The translations under genes were made by a program, and so were the position numbers. 64,000 nucleotides of DNA from Streptomyces sp. NBC_00654 (lineage in GTDB: Bacteria; Actinomycetota; Actinomycetes; Streptomycetales; Streptomycetaceae): the NCBI RefSeq assembly GCF_026341775.1, contig NZ_JAPEOB010000003.1, positions 930,001 through 994,000 on the forward strand, given 5' to 3'. The notes beneath the pieces are model-generated. The model saw nothing but the letters and a program-made list of their open reading frames with translations. It ran no database searches and was not told where the DNA came from. How positions within the stretch are numbered: the stretch's first letter is position 1; each line of letters begins with the position of its first letter. Shown here one piece after another: positions 16,384 through 23,843 of the stretch.

Positions 16384-17061
16384 ATGACCGACACGACGCC
16401 GCCCGGATCCGACGAGGACGCCCGTACCGCCGCGCTGCGCGACCGCTGGCGGGAGGCGCTCACCGCCGCCCGGTCCGGGGCTCCGGGCCCCGATCCGCTG
16501 CCGTACGCCGACAACCTCCTGGCCCGCTGGGCGGAACCGCAGCGCCGGTACCACACGACCGCCCATCTGACAGCGGTCCTGGACCGCGTCGACACACTCG
16601 CCGGCCACGCGGAGGACCCGGCCGCGGTACGCCTGGCGGCCTGGTTCCACGACGCGGTGTACCGGCCGGACCGCACGGAGAACGAGGAGCGCAGCGCGGT
16701 GCTCGCCGAGCGCGCGCTGTCCGAGGCGGGCGTCCCCGAGTCCGTCACGGCGGAGGTCGCCCGGCTGGTCCGGCTCACGGTCACCCACGACCCGGCGCCC
16801 GGCGACCGCAACGGCGAGGTGCTGTGCGACGCGGACCTGGCGGTCCTGGCGGGCGGCCCGAAGGAGTACGGGACGTACGCGGCGCAGGTGCGCGAGGAGT
16901 ACGGGTTCGTGCCGGACGACGCGTTCCGGGAGGGCCGGGCGGCGGTGCTGCGTGAGCTGCTGGAGCTGCCGAGGCTGTTCCGTACGCCGCACGGGAGAGC
17001 GGAGTGGGAGCCGAGGGCGCGGCAGAACCTGACGACGGAGCTGGAGCTGCTGTCCGCGTAG
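16384..17061 (+). CDS. Predicted metal-dependent HD superfamily phosphohydrolase
   Basis: Product of 225 residues. HD-type metal ligands are visible: RRYHTTAHL (first His), AAWFHDAVY (HD dipeptide near residue 97) and a later Asp in LCDADLAVL. The architecture matches the stand-alone predicted HD hydrolases common in actinobacteria, whose substrates are unknown, so no substrate is assigned. The start follows a TAGGGT -10 box by 7 bases, suggesting a leaderless transcript. The 3' end, including the stop, is duplicated as a 39-bp repeat. Confidence 0.87.
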   Translation: MTDTTPPGSDEDARTAALRDRWREALTAARSGAPGPDPLPYADNLLARWAEPQRRYHTTAHLTAVLDRVDTLAGHAEDPAAVRLAAWFHDAVYRPDRTENEERSAVLAERALSEAGVPESVTAEVARLVRLTVTHDPAPGDRNGEVLCDADLAVLAGGPKEYGTYAAQVREEYGFVPDDAFREGRAAVLRELLELPRLFRTPHGRAEWEPRARQNLTTELELLSA

Positions 17062-17123
17062 GACGTGTCCGAACCCACACCGGATCTGCCGTCCGCGCAG
17101 GACGTGTCCGAACCCACACAAGA
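17046..17123. repeat. 39-bp direct repeat spanning the HD gene stop codon
   Basis: GTCCGCGTAGGACGTGTCCG (17052) recurs 39 bases later as GTCCGCGCAGGACGTGTCCG (17091), with matching flanks. The first copy contains the TAG stop; in the second it reads CAG. A shorter AGAGGTGTCCGAG remnant follows. Confidence 0.8.
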
Positions 17124-17183
17124 GGTGTCCGAGGGGGAAGACAGGCGGGAATGCAACGGGCATGACCGGCGTTGGGCCCTGTC

Positions 17184-18449
17184 ATGCCCGACTCTGCCTC
17201 CCGCCGCGCCCCCATGCCGCTGGCCGTATACATTCTCGGCCTCTCGGTCTTCGCCCTCGGCACCAGCGAGTTCATGCTGTCCGGGCTGTTGCCGCCCATC
17301 GCCGACGACATGAACGTGTCCATTCCCCGTGCCGGACTTCTCATATCGGCCTTCGCGATCGGCATGGTGATCGGCGCACCGCTGCTCGCCGTGGGCACGC
17401 TCCGGCTGCCGCGCAAGACGACGCTGATCACCCTGATCTCGGTCTTCGGCCTCGGCCAGATCGCGGGTGCGCTGGCTCCGACGTACGAGGTGCTGTTCGT
17501 CTCACGGGTGGTGAGCGCGTTCGCGTGCGCGGGCTTCTGGGCGGTCGGGGCGGCGGTGGCCATCGCGATGGTGCCGGTGAACGCGCGGGCGCGGGCGATG
17601 GCCGTGATGATCGGCGGGCTCTCGATCGCGAACGTGCTGGGCGTGCCGCTCGGGGCGTTCCTCGGTGAGCACCTGGGCTGGCGGTCGGCGTTCTGGGCGG
17701 TGGGCGCGGCGTCCGCGGTGGCGCTGGTCGGCGTCGCGACGCGTATCCCGCACATCCCGCTGCCGGACCGGAAGCCCGAACTGAAGCAGGAGCTGTCGAT
17801 CTACCGGGACCGGCAGGTCTGGCTGTCGATCGTGATCACGGCGCTGGCGGCGGGCGGCGTGTTCTGCGCGTTCAGCTACCTCGCGCCGCTGCTGACGGAT
17901 GTGGCGGGCCTGGAATCGGGCTGGGTGCCGTGGATCCTCGGCCTGTTCGGGATCGGCGCGGTGATCGGTACGACGATCGGCGGCCGGGTCGCGGACGCGC
18001 ACCTGTTCGGGGTGCTGCTGAGCGGGGTGACGGCGTCGACGGTGTTCCTGGTGGCGCTGGCCCTGTTCGCCTCCAGCCAGATCATGGTGGTCGCGCTGGC
18101 CTTCCTCCTGGGCCTCTCGGCGTTCTTCACGGCCCCCGCGCTCAACGCCCGGATGTTCAACGTGGCGGGCGCGGCCCCGACGCTGGCCGGGGCGACGACG
18201 ACGGCCGCGTTCAACCTGGGCAACACGAGCGGCCCGTGGCTGGGCGGCACGGTGATCGACGCGGACTTCGGCTACGAGGCCACGGCCTGGGCGGGCGCGG
18301 CGATGACGGTCCTGGCCCTGGCGGCGGTGGTCGTCTCGCTCCGGCTCCAGCGGGCCGGCTCCCGGTCGTCCCTGCTGGTGGCGAAGAACGTGGCCCCCGC
18401 TACTCCGGAGCCGGCCGCCCCTTCGGCCTGCGCAGCCCCGCGGCAGTGA
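17184..18449 (+). CDS. MFS drug exporter, chloramphenicol-resistance (Cml/Cmx) type
   Basis: Product of 421 residues with 12 predicted membrane helices. The N-terminus MPLAVYILGLSVFALGTSEFMLSGLL is close to Cml/Cmx exporters, and motif A-like and proline/glycine-rich helix 5 motifs (GPWLGG near the C-terminus) are present. Start ATG 17184 is chosen; ATG 17214 (MPLAVY) is equally plausible because neither has a clear ribosome-binding site. It likely exports a small hydrophobic drug by proton antiport; chloramphenicol specificity is not provable here. Its last 50 bases overlap the convergent DUF4031 gene tail to tail. Confidence 0.85.
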   Translation: MPDSASRRAPMPLAVYILGLSVFALGTSEFMLSGLLPPIADDMNVSIPRAGLLISAFAIGMVIGAPLLAVGTLRLPRKTTLITLISVFGLGQIAGALAPTYEVLFVSRVVSAFACAGFWAVGAAVAIAMVPVNARARAMAVMIGGLSIANVLGVPLGAFLGEHLGWRSAFWAVGAASAVALVGVATRIPHIPLPDRKPELKQELSIYRDRQVWLSIVITALAAGGVFCAFSYLAPLLTDVAGLESGWVPWILGLFGIGAVIGTTIGGRVADAHLFGVLLSGVTASTVFLVALALFASSQIMVVALAFLLGLSAFFTAPALNARMFNVAGAAPTLAGATTTAAFNLGNTSGPWLGGTVIDADFGYEATAWAGAAMTVLALAAVVVSLRLQRAGSRSSLLVAKNVAPATPEPAAPSACAAPRQ

Positions 18450-18672
18450 GGCGCCGCACCAGCTCCTTGGACCCGATCTCCCGCGCCCCGGCCCGCACGG
18501 CGTCCGCGTACCGGGCTTCGGGCAGGTCGTAGTGGTCCCGCTCGAAGGCGCGGGGCGGGCAGCCGATCACGGCGGCGAAGGCGTGCAGTTCCTCGAACGA
18601 CACATCGCTGACCAGGTGCGACCAGAGCCGCCCGTGCCCCGGCCAGTCCGGCGGATCGATATAGACGGTCAC
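18400..18672 (-). CDS. DUF4031 domain protein
   Basis: Product of 90 residues from GTG 18672, which overlaps the stop of the upstream gene (GTGA). The conserved start VTVYIDPPDWPGHGRLWSHL, the ELHAFAAVIGCP segment and the FERDHYDLPEARYADAV segment match DUF4031, a family of unknown function common in actinobacteria. The 3' end overlaps the MFS gene on the other strand by 50 bases. Confidence 0.85.
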   Translation of the reverse strand: MTVYIDPPDWPGHGRLWSHLVSDVSFEELHAFAAVIGCPPRAFERDHYDLPEARYADAVRAGAREIGSKELVRRLTAAGLRRPKGRPAPE

Positions 18673-19037
18673 CGCCGCGACACCCCGCTCAGCGCCCCCA
18701 CGGGCGCCACCATCACGGTCGCCTTGGTGCACACCCAGTGCGGGTCGGGCCCCAGTTCCGGCTCGACGTCCAGCGCGTGCGGCCCGTCCTCGACACACAC
18801 GGGACACAGCGGCCACCGCCCGTACCGCTCCAGCAGCGCGTCCTGCACATCCTGAGCGATCAGCCCGACGACGAACTCCGCCCCCTCGGGCCACTGCTCC
18901 ACCCACCAGCGCCGATGGGTCACCGCGTCCTCGACGAGCGAGACGATCTCGGCCTCGGCGACATCGCCCGCGGCGAGATCGGCCATGACCAGCGCGCGTG
19001 CGGTGTGCAGTGCCTGCTCCAGGGGGTTCAGCTCCAT
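18669..19037 (-). CDS. Hypothetical protein, 122 aa, with CPVC motif
   Basis: Product of 122 residues, first gene of a two-gene unit with the DUF4031 gene (GTGA overlap). The N-terminal half is helical and acidic. A CPVC pair (WPLCPVC) and one further Cys (HWVCTKA), with histidines between, could bind a metal such as zinc. A G-rich run lies about 13 bases before the ATG. The family is not recognised. Confidence 0.75.
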   Translation of the reverse strand: MELNPLEQALHTARALVMADLAAGDVAEAEIVSLVEDAVTHRRWWVEQWPEGAEFVVGLIAQDVQDALLERYGRWPLCPVCVEDGPHALDVEPELGPDPHWVCTKATVMVAPVGALSGVSRR

Positions 19038-19139
19038 GCAGCCATTGTCCCCCGCCGACGCGGTAGGTCCCGGCGTCCGGCCGGGGAGGACGCAGGCGGA
19101 GGCGGCTGGGGGCAGCGTGTTCCGTGCATGTCGTGCAGG

Positions 19140-19514
19140 TCAGACCGACATGACCTGCACGTCGTACTGCGGGATCCAGAGGTTCCGGGTGACCAGGACC
19201 ATCTCTTCGGCCTGCGCCTGCGCGATCAGTATTCGGTCGAAGGGGGCGGTGTGCACTATCGGCAGCCGGCCTGCCCGTACTCCGTGTGCGGCGGTGATGG
19301 GCAGGCCCCTGAACTGGAGATCGCGCACCCGCTCAGCCAGGTCTCCCGGGCCCTCGAACCTGCCGAGGAACTGCTTGACGGTGATCTCCCACGGTGACAC
19401 CGCACTGACGTACACAGCGGGCTCGGTGTCCAGCAGTTCCTTGAACGATGAGGACAGCTGCGGCGAGTCGTCGAGCCACCACATGACCACGCGCGTATCG
19501 AGCAGAAGACGCAT
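19140..19514 (-). CDS. vapC: PIN-domain toxin, VapC family
   Basis: Product of 124 residues. PIN acidic residues are D6 (LLLDTR), E43 (SPWEITVK) and D93 (APFDRILIAQA). The usual fourth acidic position in VT(R)D is Asn110 here (LVTRN), and the typical DTHVLLWW signature reads DTRVVMWW, so activity may be altered. VapC toxins are Mg-dependent RNases that cut tRNA or rRNA and are neutralised by a tightly linked antitoxin. The start overlaps the antitoxin stop by one base (TGATG). Confidence 0.85.
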   Translation of the reverse strand: MRLLLDTRVVMWWLDDSPQLSSSFKELLDTEPAVYVSAVSPWEITVKQFLGRFEGPGDLAERVRDLQFRGLPITAAHGVRAGRLPIVHTAPFDRILIAQAQAEEMVLVTRNLWIPQYDVQVMSV

Positions 19515-19792
19515 CAGCGCATCCCGAGAGCGTCAGCCACTGAGACGGGCGCATCGTCGAAGGTGGTGGGGATACGGATATGGCCCCGCAGCGAACCACG
19601 GCCGGGCCTCTGCACCTTCGGCCGTGGGCGCAGCGCCCTCGCCACCGGCTCGCCCGCGTTGCTGATCACGACCAGTTCGCCGCCGACCATCTGTTCAGGG
19701 TGCCCGAGAATCGCGGCCTGGTGCGGTAGGTGTGGTGCGCGTGGCGGGCGTGGCGGGCGTGGCGGGCGTGCCGCTGAAGGAACCTCTTCCAC
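19514..19792 (-). CDS. Phd/YefM-like antitoxin of the VapC pair
   Basis: Product of 92 residues from GTG 19792, with GAAGG close upstream. The recognisable part is GGELVVISNAGEPVARALRP, typical of Phd/YefM or VapB proteins that clamp a PIN toxin, followed by a toxin-binding tail (RGHIRIPTTFDDAPVSVADAL). The N-terminus is unusual: a PPR-PPR-PPR tract from a 9-bp repeat replaces the expected DNA-binding start, so this may be a repeat-disrupted antitoxin. It starts 8 bases after the ATPase gene on the same strand and could be co-transcribed with it. Confidence 0.7.
   Translation of the reverse strand: MEEVPSAARPPRPPRPPRAPHLPHQAAILGHPEQMVGGELVVISNAGEPVARALRPRPKVQRPGRGSLRGHIRIPTTFDDAPVSVADALGMR
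19741..19767. repeat. 9-bp tandem repeat in the antitoxin gene
   Basis: Three exact copies of GTGGCGGGC. On the minus strand they encode the Pro-Pro-Arg repeats at the antitoxin N-terminus. Confidence 0.85.
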
Positions 19793-19799
19793 AGCGCCT

Positions 19800-20465
19800 T
19801 CACGATGGGATCACCGAACCGGCAATAGGCTGCACCCGCCCCCCGGCGACCGCCGTCGCCCGTACGGTCAGCGGCTCCGCAGCATCCAGGCGCAAGGAAG
19901 GCCCACCGTCGCGTAGGACGATGATGACGGCGAGCCCTCCCGATGCGTACCGTTCGCTCCGGACCGCACGGACCGTGTGCCAGGCACCCCAGGCACGTAC
20001 GCACTGCCCGGGCCTGACGGTTACCGCCGCGATCTCCACCTCCGCGGGTGCGGGGTCGATACCGGGTGCCAGCAACTCCGCCCATACCGTCTTGCCGATC
20101 CCGGCCCGACGTTCATCCACGCCCCAGCGATGGGCCGGGGTCTCGACGAGCAGGAGCCCGCGCCCGCCTTTGTCCAGCCCGCCCGGCCGCCGCACCTCCG
20201 GCCGGCCCGCCCCCGCGTCGCTCACCTCCAGCCGCAGGAGTTCGCCCCTCCCCCGACACTCGATGCGCACGCCCACCAGCCGGTCCCCGGGCACTGGCAC
20301 CCGCAGCGCGTTGGTCACCAGCTCGGAGAGCACCAACTCACCATCTGCTGCGGCTGCCTGACCGGCCCGCCACTCCCCGAGCTTTGCTCGCAGCACAGCT
20401 CGCGCCCGGGGAACGCTGCTGTGGCAGCGAGAGAGCCTGAAGGTCACTTCGTTCGGTGTAGCCAC
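19800..20465 (-). CDS. Anti-sigma-factor-like ATP-binding protein (HATPase_c)
   Basis: Product of 221 residues from GTG 20465, with GGAG 5 bases upstream; longer N-terminal frames lack conservation. A GHKL fold is visible at residues ~20-140: LVLSELVTNALR (N box), DAGAGRPEV (G1) and GGRGLLLVETPAHRWG (G2). The C-terminal ~80 residues form a small beta-rich extension. In Streptomyces such ATPases are commonly encoded next to an XRE-DUF5753 regulator and a DUF397 protein, as here (divergent). The module is tied to development and antibiotic control in several loci (WhiJ-like and AbaA-like). The specific target is unknown. Confidence 0.88.
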   Translation of the reverse strand: MATPNEVTFRLSRCHSSVPRARAVLRAKLGEWRAGQAAAADGELVLSELVTNALRVPVPGDRLVGVRIECRGRGELLRLEVSDAGAGRPEVRRPGGLDKGGRGLLLVETPAHRWGVDERRAGIGKTVWAELLAPGIDPAPAEVEIAAVTVRPGQCVRAWGAWHTVRAVRSERYASGGLAVIIVLRDGGPSLRLDAAEPLTVRATAVAGGRVQPIAGSVIPS

Positions 20466-20665
20466 GGCAGCTCCAAGAAGGTCGACGTCTGGTCGGAATC
20501 CCCCACAGATAGGGGCAGTTCGCGTCGAACGAGGCAACCCCCATGCCCAGCAGAATGGATGAGCCGCACGCGATTCTGCAACGTTGCCGACCAACGCCAT
20601 GCCGTTTTTCACCCTTTCGAGTAACCCTGTTTCATTGCAGGAGCAACTTTGATAGAGGTGTTCGC

Positions 20666-21550
20666 ATGCAAGCGAAGAGCACCACCGCCACCCCATCAAC
20701 CGTTCTTGGGCGCCAACTTGGTGATGAGCTACGCCGGTTGCGGGAGGCCGCCGGACTGACCACTGCCCAAGCGGCAGAGGCGCTCGACTGCACCAAGGGC
20801 AAGATCAGCCGGATCGAGAATGGCCGCGTCGCGGTCCGCCTCCCCGACCTGACAGCCATGCTGCACTCGTACCAGGTCTCGGATCACGAGGTTCGAGACC
20901 GACTGACCTCGCTCGCGCGCAAGGCCAACCGCAGGCGCAGGGAAGGGTGGTGGAACCAGTACGGGTCGGTCCTCGCCGACACGTACCGGGACTACATCGC
21001 CCTGGAGGCAATGGCGGGTTCGATCCGCACCTTTCAGGCGCAGCTCGTCCCTGGACTGCTACAGACCCCTGAGTACATTCAAGCGGTGACTGTGGCCTCC
21101 CGGCAGTGGGAGACAGCGGATGAGATCGACAAGTTCGTCCAAGTGCGCCTTGCCCGGCAGAAACGTCTGGCGGGCGATCAGCCGTTGCACCTGTGGGCCG
21201 TACTTTCCGAGGCTGTCCTCCTCCAGCAGGTTGGTGGCGCAGCAGTCATGAACGCGCAGCTGAAGCACGTGTTGGCCAGCTCTGAGAACCCCAACGTGAC
21301 TGTTCAGGTGCTGCCGTTCTCCCGTGGAGCCCATGCGAGTATGTTCGGCCCGTACGTAGTGCTGGGATTTCCCGAGGAGGGAGCGCTCGACGTGGTACTG
21401 GCGGACAACCCGTCCGGTTCCATGTGGCTGGAGCGAGAGGCAGATGTCTCCCGCTACCAAGACCTGTTCGACGCCGCGCGCACGTCCGCGCTCTCGCCGA
21501 CAGAGTCCCGCACTGTCATCCACCGCCGGGCCAAGGAGCACAGAGCATGA
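20666..21550 (+). CDS. XRE family regulator with DUF5753 domain (WhiJ-like)
   Basis: Product of 294 residues from ATG 20666, with AGAGG 8 bases upstream. A helix-turn-helix at residues ~17-70 (LRRLREAAGLTTAQAAEALDCTKGKISRIENGRV) precedes the DUF5753 domain (GLLQTPEYIQAV, RQKRLAGDQPLHLWAVLSEAVLLQQVGG). The stop overlaps the DUF397 start (ATGA). In WhiJ-type systems the XRE protein represses targets and the DUF397 protein modulates it; extension to this locus is inferred. The 200-base divergent promoter region toward the ATPase gene shows no clear operator to my eye. Confidence 0.93.
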   Translation: MQAKSTTATPSTVLGRQLGDELRRLREAAGLTTAQAAEALDCTKGKISRIENGRVAVRLPDLTAMLHSYQVSDHEVRDRLTSLARKANRRRREGWWNQYGSVLADTYRDYIALEAMAGSIRTFQAQLVPGLLQTPEYIQAVTVASRQWETADEIDKFVQVRLARQKRLAGDQPLHLWAVLSEAVLLQQVGGAAVMNAQLKHVLASSENPNVTVQVLPFSRGAHASMFGPYVVLGFPEEGALDVVLADNPSGSMWLEREADVSRYQDLFDAARTSALSPTESRTVIHRRAKEHRA

Positions 21551-21750
21551 AGAGCGCACACCGCAGTACGCCGAAGTTCTCGGAGGCGAGCTGGCGCACC
21601 AGCACGTACAGCGGCGGCAATAACGAGTGCCTCGAAGTCACCGACAGCATCCCCCACCTCGTCCCCGTCCGCGACAGCAAGCGCCCCAACGGCCCCGTGA
21701 TCACCTTCACTCCCGACGCGTGGCGCACGTTCATAAGTCGGCTGGACTGA
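21547..21750 (+). CDS. DUF397 domain protein
   Basis: Product of 67 residues. The signature FSEASWRTSTYSGGNNECLEV, then VPVRDSKRPNGPVITFTPDAWRTFI is typical DUF397. It is translationally coupled to the XRE gene (ATGA overlap) and probably binds it. Small, cytosolic. Confidence 0.95.
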   Translation: MKSAHRSTPKFSEASWRTSTYSGGNNECLEVTDSIPHLVPVRDSKRPNGPVITFTPDAWRTFISRLD

Positions 21751-21872
21751 TCCACCAGGCCGCGGTGCAAGCGTGCAACCCGGATACCCGCAGCGAGACC
21801 AGCGGGGCAGTTTCCCGGGGTCGAGATAGATCGCGGGACAGGTGAGCGCGGCGCCCTCGGTTCGATGGGCGA

Positions 21873-22493
21873 TCAGCGGGCGTCGAATGACCAGACCAAG
21901 CCGACTTCTGCGTCGGACACAGCAATGAGTCCGGCGTCCCAGTCCCATTGGCTGCAGGGGTTACCCCCAGTCGGGGGCGAGAGGTAGAAGTCCGGTTCCT
22001 CAGCCCCGCACCCGGTGTTCGCATAGAACCGGGTTCCCAACGGAAACCGGGACAGGATGACACGAGCCCGGTGCTCCATCTCGGGCCTTTTCCGGTCGAA
22101 GTCCCGTTCACGTTTGACGTCCAGATAACTGGTTGCGAGCACAACCAAGAATCTTTCAATGGAGACTCGCGGTATCTCTTTCACACGCGACTGCCACACG
22201 TTCACGTCTTCCGGCGTCGCCGGAGGCGGCGCGAAAGGAAACGTCGGGTCATCCCAACGTTCGTCCTGGCCATCGTCATGGTCGAGAGACTGCCACCCCC
22301 GAGGGTCCTGCGCATCACCCCGCATGATCGACGCAACGTCGTACCACCACTCTTCGTTCTCCCGCCGTGTGACGGCAATGATCGTGTACTGCCGGTACAT
22401 CACGAGCGCGTCCGCCCAAGCCTCTTCTCCGAGATCGGTCACTTTCTCCTTCATGCGGGCATCGACGTCACGGAACTGCTCCGGCGCCGCCAC
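21873..22493 (-). CDS. Hypothetical protein, possible orphan immunity protein
   Basis: About 206 residues from a tentative GTG at 22493 (AGG close upstream); ATG 22454 (MKEKVTDLGEEAWADAL) is another option. The frame remains open further upstream without conserved-looking sequence. The C-terminal half is rich in aromatic and acidic residues (DFYLSPPTGGNPCSQWDWDAG). The family is not recognised. It lies at the edge of an RHS/T7SS-type island, divergent from it, where orphan immunity genes are common; that role is only a guess. The third-position GC is lower than in core genes. Confidence 0.5.
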   Translation of the reverse strand: MAAPEQFRDVDARMKEKVTDLGEEAWADALVMYRQYTIIAVTRRENEEWWYDVASIMRGDAQDPRGWQSLDHDDGQDERWDDPTFPFAPPPATPEDVNVWQSRVKEIPRVSIERFLVVLATSYLDVKRERDFDRKRPEMEHRARVILSRFPLGTRFYANTGCGAEEPDFYLSPPTGGNPCSQWDWDAGLIAVSDAEVGLVWSFDAR

Positions 22494-22692
22494 GGTACCT
22501 GCCGCCCCGGTCCGGCGCTCACCCTCTGCCCGGTTTCGGAGCGAAAGAGGGCCCAGGGGCTCAGCGGAGTATTTCCGAGGGGTGTTTACAGGCCACCTGT
22601 GCGTGCGTGGAGCTGGGCCGGGTCCGGACCACGACCGGCTGGCCATTTTTGTTCGTTGCTCTCGGAAAGCGTGCCGTGACAGCATTCAACGC

Positions 22693-23199
22693 GTGTTCGA
22701 TAACGGGGATGACATAGCAGAGCCGCCTGCCCGGCGTTCGAGGATCGCCGACTTGGCCGATTGGCCTGCTGACGAGGCGCGTTCCGCACTGCATGAGGCA
22801 CCGGACCCGGCCCCTGCCATGGCGCCGGACGACGGTCCGGCGGCGGCTCGGACTGAGTTTGCTGTGTTGCTGGGCGAGTTCCGGCGTACGGCGGTGCTGG
22901 TGCCGCTGGATGCCGACGGGGATCTGTGGTCGGCGGAGCAGAACGGGGTTCGCTGGATCTGTGCGTTCTCGGACGAGGAGGCGCTGGCCAGGTTCGCACA
23001 AGCCCGGGGGGATGCCGAGCGGGAGTGGGCGTACCAGGCGGTGCTGGGTGCGCGGTTGCTGGATGTGATGGTGCCGATGCTGCCGGGCCCTGCGGGGGTG
23101 GCGCTGGACGCGGGCAGTGTGGACGGCGGGATGTTGTTCCCGCCGGTGGCGGGCGTCGTGCCGGATGCGGTTGCGGTGGATCTCGGGGGGATGCAGTGA
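22693..23199 (+). CDS. SseB-like protein upstream of the RHS system
   Basis: About 168 residues from a tentative GTG at 22693; no ribosome-binding site decides the start, and ATG 22819 is the alternative. The conserved-looking part is ARTEFAVLLGEFRRTAVLVPLDADG, WICAFSDEEALARFA, then a segment ending VVPDAVAVD, which resembles SseB family N-terminal domains found with T7SS-linked toxins in Streptomyces. It overlaps the next gene by 4 bases (GTGA) and begins the operon leading to the RHS gene. Probable role: chaperone or adaptor for export (inference). Confidence 0.68.
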   Translation: MFDNGDDIAEPPARRSRIADLADWPADEARSALHEAPDPAPAMAPDDGPAAARTEFAVLLGEFRRTAVLVPLDADGDLWSAEQNGVRWICAFSDEEALARFAQARGDAEREWAYQAVLGARLLDVMVPMLPGPAGVALDAGSVDGGMLFPPVAGVVPDAVAVDLGGMQ

Positions 23200-23843
23200 G
23201 CGGGGAGAGTCCTGATCTTGATGTGCCGCCGGAGGCGTTGGCTGCGATCGCGAAGGGGATCGATCTGGCGCATGCGGAGTTGAAGGAGCTCGGGTTCATC
23301 GGCGAGGCGTCGACGGGTCGGGGGTTTTCTGATCTTGCTTTGTCGGGGCTGGAGTTGGGGCACGGCGGGCTGACGTCGGAGTTCGAGACGTTCTGCAACC
23401 GCTGGGAGTGGGGTGTGCGGGCCCTCACACAGAAGGGCAACGGCTTCGCGCAGGGAGTCGGGCTGTCGGCGGGTTCCTTCGCCGAGCAGGAGCAGTACAT
23501 CAAGGACTCGTTCAAGGTCGGTGTGAACTCCGTGAACGGAAATCCGCACCTGTCCGAGGACGACGTCAAGGCCATGAGCTGGGACACGATCAGCAAGCAG
23601 TCCCCGTACGACAGCCCGGACTGGAGCTGGGACTCGATGGCCGAGGCTCATGATGAGGCGGGACAGACGTGGCGGGACACCACGTATGACGCGGAGGACG
23701 CGCTGCTCGACTCGTGGGAGAACTCCGGGTTCATCTCCCCGGAGCGGCGCGATGCGATGGACGAGACGCTGAAGGAAAAGCTCGATCCGTCACAGGAGAC
23801 GATCGAGCAGTCTGAGCAGCCGCGGTGGGGGCAGGGCGACTGA
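23196..23843 (+). CDS. T7SS-associated helical protein upstream of the RHS toxin
   Basis: Product of 215 residues from GTG 23196, with a G-rich ribosome-binding site in the end of the previous gene. Acidic and helical, rich in Trp and Ser (WEWGVRALTQ, WDTISKQSPYDSPDWSWDSM). Similar proteins usually precede DUF6531/RHS genes in Streptomyces and may pair with the WXG-like N-terminus of the toxin as a secretion partner; this is inferred from context. Its stop overlaps the RHS start by one base (TGATG). Confidence 0.72.
   Translation: MSGESPDLDVPPEALAAIAKGIDLAHAELKELGFIGEASTGRGFSDLALSGLELGHGGLTSEFETFCNRWEWGVRALTQKGNGFAQGVGLSAGSFAEQEQYIKDSFKVGVNSVNGNPHLSEDDVKAMSWDTISKQSPYDSPDWSWDSMAEAHDEAGQTWRDTTYDAEDALLDSWENSGFISPERRDAMDETLKEKLDPSQETIEQSEQPRWGQGD

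Noticed and set aside
18400..18449. MFS and DUF4031 tail-to-tail overlap as a possible annotation error
   Set aside because: Both C-termini end in ordinary flexible tails with proper stops, and such convergent overlaps are common in Streptomyces.
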